From the NCBI GenBank assembly GCA_027600665.1, contig JADGJL010000164.1, positions 1 to 35,942 on the forward strand: 35,942 nt of DNA, given 5' to 3'. This DNA is from Irineochytrium annulatum. Lineage: Eukaryota > Chytridiomycota > Chytridiomycetes > Chytridiales > Chytridiaceae. Position 1 is the first letter of the stretch. Every line of letters starts with the position of its first letter. The notes under the pieces are model-generated. The model was given only the letters and a program-made list of their open reading frames with translations, did no database searches and was not told the DNA's origin. Below, in pieces: positions 33,459 through 35,942 of the stretch. The translations under genes were made by a program, and so were the position numbers.

Positions 33459-34682
33459 ATGACCATGACCGACACCATCAACCCCAACGCCACCTCAGAT
33501 CAACCCTCAGTCATGACCGTCGAGGCCGCCGTCGAGAACATCGCCGTTTCCCTCAAGTCCGAACCCGAGGGATGGGTCACCGTCGGCAAGTAAGATCGGG
33601 CGCGTTTCTAAACCTTGTTGCCGTCGCGTCGTTCTGATCATCCCTCGACTTCCCAGCATGGAGGTTCAAAAGTCCACTTACGACCCCTCCACCGTCGTCC
33701 TCGGGGAAGGCTCCGTCGAGGTCAAGCTTCTCTACATATCCCTCGACCCCTATCTCCGCGGCCGGATGCGCGTCTCCGCCAAGTCATACTCCGCCCCATT
33801 CACCCTTGGCGAGCCCATGTCCTCGGGCGTCGTCGGAGAGGTCACGCGCTCGGCCACGGAGGACTTCCCCGTCGGCACCGTCTTCATGGGCATGCTCCCG
33901 TGGGTCAAGCACCAGGTCGTCCAGAACGCGAGCAAGGCGGGGCTGAGGAAGATTGACACGAGCCTCGGCGTACCCGTGTCGTACTACCTCGGAATTCTGG
34001 GCATGCCGGGCATGACGGCCTACGTCGGGCTCGTGGATCTGGCGAAGCCGAAGAAGGGGGAGACGTTGTACGTGAGCGCGGCGAGCGGCGCCGTGGGCCT
34101 CGTGGTGTGCCAGATCGGGAAGCTGATGGGCCTCCGCGTCGTTGGGTCGGCGGGTTCGGACGACAAGGTGGAGTACCTGAAGAACGTGATTGGCGTCGAC
34201 GGGGCCTTCAACTACAAGACGGAGGACACGGAAGCGAAGCTGAGCGAGCTGTGCCCCAATGGCATCGACATCTACTTCGAGAACGTTGGTGGCGAGATGC
34301 TCGACATCGTGCTGACCAAGATGAACAACTTCGGTCGTATCCCCGTCTGGTTCGTGTTTACTTCTTCCAATTACATTGGATGAATCTTAACCTTGTTGTC
34401 CGCAGCGGTATGATCTCCCAGTATAACGTGACATCCGAGACTGCCTACGGCCTGAAGAACGCGACCATGATCATTGGCAAGAGGCTCCTGCTTCAGGGCT
34501 TTATCGTCTCGGACCACATGGCCGAGGTCGGCGCTCGCTTCGTCAAGGACATGGGTGCCTGGATCGCGAGCGGCCAGCTCCAGTACAAGGAGCACGTCGA
34601 CGAAGGCATGGAGAACCTGCCCAAAGCTATGGTCGGCGTGTTGAAGGGCGAGAATTTTGGCAAGGCGCTTGTAAAGGTGTAG
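33459..34682 (+). CDS. NADPH-dependent alkenal/enone double-bond reductase (MDR family, PTGR/LTB4DH type)
   Basis: Three exons (33459-33589, 33657-34349, 34406-34682) encode 366 residues. The zinc-free MDR fold of prostaglandin reductase/2-alkenal reductase is clear: ISLDPYLRGRM, GEPMSSGVVG, LGILGMPGMTAYVGL, NADPH-binding AASGAVGLVVCQIG, GSAGSDDKVEYLK, YFENVGGEMLD, GRIPVCGMISQYN and the C-terminal QYKEHVDEGMENLPKAM. Such enzymes reduce alpha,beta-unsaturated carbonyls using NADPH. A 40-residue extension precedes the conserved core. The gene starts 985 bases after the PKS-NRPS stop on the same strand, and the megasynthase ER looks inactive, so an in-trans enoyl reductase role is possible. A general detoxification role is equally consistent, because this subfamily differs from the LovC-type partners of fungal PKSs. 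The start is the first ATG of an ATG-ACC-ATG pair. Confidence 0.9.
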
Positions 34683-35340
34683 ATGTGTGGCGCTGGTCAG
34701 TTTGGATGTTGTGGCTGGTTTCTATGGCAGATACTTCGATTTTGCTCTGCTTCATGTTGCGCTGCTTCGGCTGTAGTGAGATGTATCCTTTACTTGTTAT
34801 TCTTGTGCCTGAATACACATTCTTGTATCTCGTAGCTTTGCGTGCTAATAGCAACCTGCCGCCGATAAAAGGCCGAAAAGATTATGCTCACCGCAAAACA
34901 CTGATCAAAAATGAGGCTCAAGGCGGCTTGCGCATCTCGTGTTGACTTTACTTCTTCTCCGCGTTGCTGGCCCTTGTGCGCCACGCATCCCTGCACCAAC
35001 AAGCAGCCCGGCGACTGTCGTCAACGGCGTGCCCTCCCTGGATTTCTACGTCGCACAAACCGTGTTCTTTGATTGCTTGATTTCGGGCCATGGGACCGCG
35101 AAACTCCTCACGACCTGGAGCAGCAGTTTTAAAGCTTCAGTTAGTCCGACAGCTCGCACACACGGCCATATGGGCAGCTGCCAGTCTGGTGGATCCCCCT
35201 CACAACTCCGCGATCTGTCCGGCGAGGCCAAGTGCGTTCAGGGATGCGCTGTCTGTTCCCGGGGGGCCACATGGAGTCTAACGGGTCCTTGTACTTGAGA
35301 CATGTAAAAGTAAAAGCGGTCAACACGAAGCAGAACAAGA
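34683..35340. other. Intergenic, no gene seen
   Basis: Short open frames on both strands without splice support or recognisable motifs. The first 200 bases are probably the 3' untranslated region of the reductase gene. Confidence 0.45.
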
Positions 35341-35942
35341 CAGTGGGTCAATTTCTTTGAACATTCCCGTCGCGTTTGTTTTGGGGGTTGGATCAGGTAC
35401 GACACCTGCTTCGAAGTTCTACAACTTCCTTCACCGGCCCAATGAGAGGTTTCCGGACGATCCCGCGGTCATGAACGACTTCGTGGATCTCCTCATTTTT
35501 GTATGCTCGAAGGCCGGGTCGTACTAGAGCTATCATACCTGCGCGACCGTCCAGCCGCCGACCACAAGCCATCTTGACCTCCTAACGTTCTTCACGTACC
35601 CGAGCATGGACGAGGTCAACGGGCGGCGCATGCTATCGCGACGGGGGAGGATTGGAAGCTTGCCTTGCATGACCCGGTCGCCATGAACGCGCTCGCGTGC
35701 AAGTCTCAAGCGGTCGGGCTTGCCGGCGTGGTGTTGGACACAAGGTCTTTGTCTTTGGTCTCGCGCTGGGGAGATTCGCACGGGAGGGCCAGCGGGCTAG
35801 CCGCGTCTCAGCAGGGTCATGCCCTCGGATATGGTGTCCTACAGGTTGTTTCTAACTTACGAGATCCCGCCGGAGGCCCTTGGGGCGGTGTTCGATGAAC
35901 GCAAAGCCATCGAGGGCATTCATGTGGGCCGGGTCGACAGGG
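35341..35942 (+). pseudogene. Fragmentary coding-like sequence at the right edge, unidentified
   Basis: Several peptide-like stretches with G/C-ending codons appear in succession on plus but in different frames: KFYNFLHRPNERFPDDPAVM (about 35417-35478), LDLLTFFTYPSMDEVNG (about 35575-35625), DWKLALHDPVAMNALACKSQ (about 35652-35711) and SYRLFLTYEIPPEALGAVFD (about 35842-35900). The last is open to the window edge. No consistent splice sites join them, so this is either a decayed gene with frameshifts or a multi-exon gene I could not model. I do not recognise the family. Confidence 0.35.

Noticed and set aside
1..35942. tRNA, rRNA or CRISPR arrays
   Set aside because: No T-loop consensus with matching stems, no rRNA-like blocks and no regularly spaced repeats were seen on reading both strands.

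Overview
The window looks like nuclear DNA of a zoosporic early-diverging fungus, most likely a chytrid. Genes are split by many short introns (about 40-180 nt, nearly all GT-AG), coding regions are GC-rich at the third codon position, and the gene set mixes fungal features (fungal-type conventional kinesin with an IAK tail, ADA3/NGG1, HIS6 of the yeast type) with proteins kept only where there are motile cilia (a CFAP43-like axonemal protein and a TPGS1-like tubulin polyglutamylase subunit). Exon structures below were assembled by hand from splice signals and family conservation. Every complete model listed gives an exon sum divisible by three with no internal stop.

Layout, left to right. 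1-485 (-): tail of a non-LTR-retrotransposon-like ORF running off the left edge. 800-6941 (-): CFAP43-like WD40/coiled-coil flagellar protein, 20 exons. 6947-9086 (+): ADA3 subunit of SAGA-type histone acetyltransferase complexes, its ATG only 5 bp from the CFAP43 ATG. 9404-10709 (+): GH46 chitosanase whose 5' end is unresolved, with a Pro/Ser/Thr-rich tail. 11163-14833 (+): kinesin-1 heavy chain, 16 exons including a GC-AG intron. 15021-15894 (-): HIS6. 15993-17000 (+): TPGS1-like protein. 17419-18738 (+): PRL-type phosphatase. 18739-20231: 1.5 kb promoter region. 20232-32474 (+): an 18-exon, 3706-residue hybrid polyketide synthase-nonribosomal peptide synthetase. 33459-34682 (+): medium-chain double-bond reductase. 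35341-35942: fragmentary coding-like sequence at the right edge.

The centrepiece is the megasynthase. Its domain order is KS-AT-DH-(degenerate MT)-(degenerate ER)-KR-ACP-C-A-PCP-TE. By position it should make a (poly)ketide acyl chain, condense it with an amino acid chosen by the A domain, and release the product through a serine alpha/beta-hydrolase thioesterase rather than the terminal reductase or Dieckmann domain usual in fungal PKS-NRPS hybrids. Its built-in ER has lost its NADPH-binding glycines, and the next gene on the same strand is an NADPH-dependent double-bond reductase. This suggests, by inference only, an in-trans enoyl reduction partner. No transporter, regulator, P450 or methyltransferase is visible beside it, so any cluster is minimal or continues beyond the right edge.
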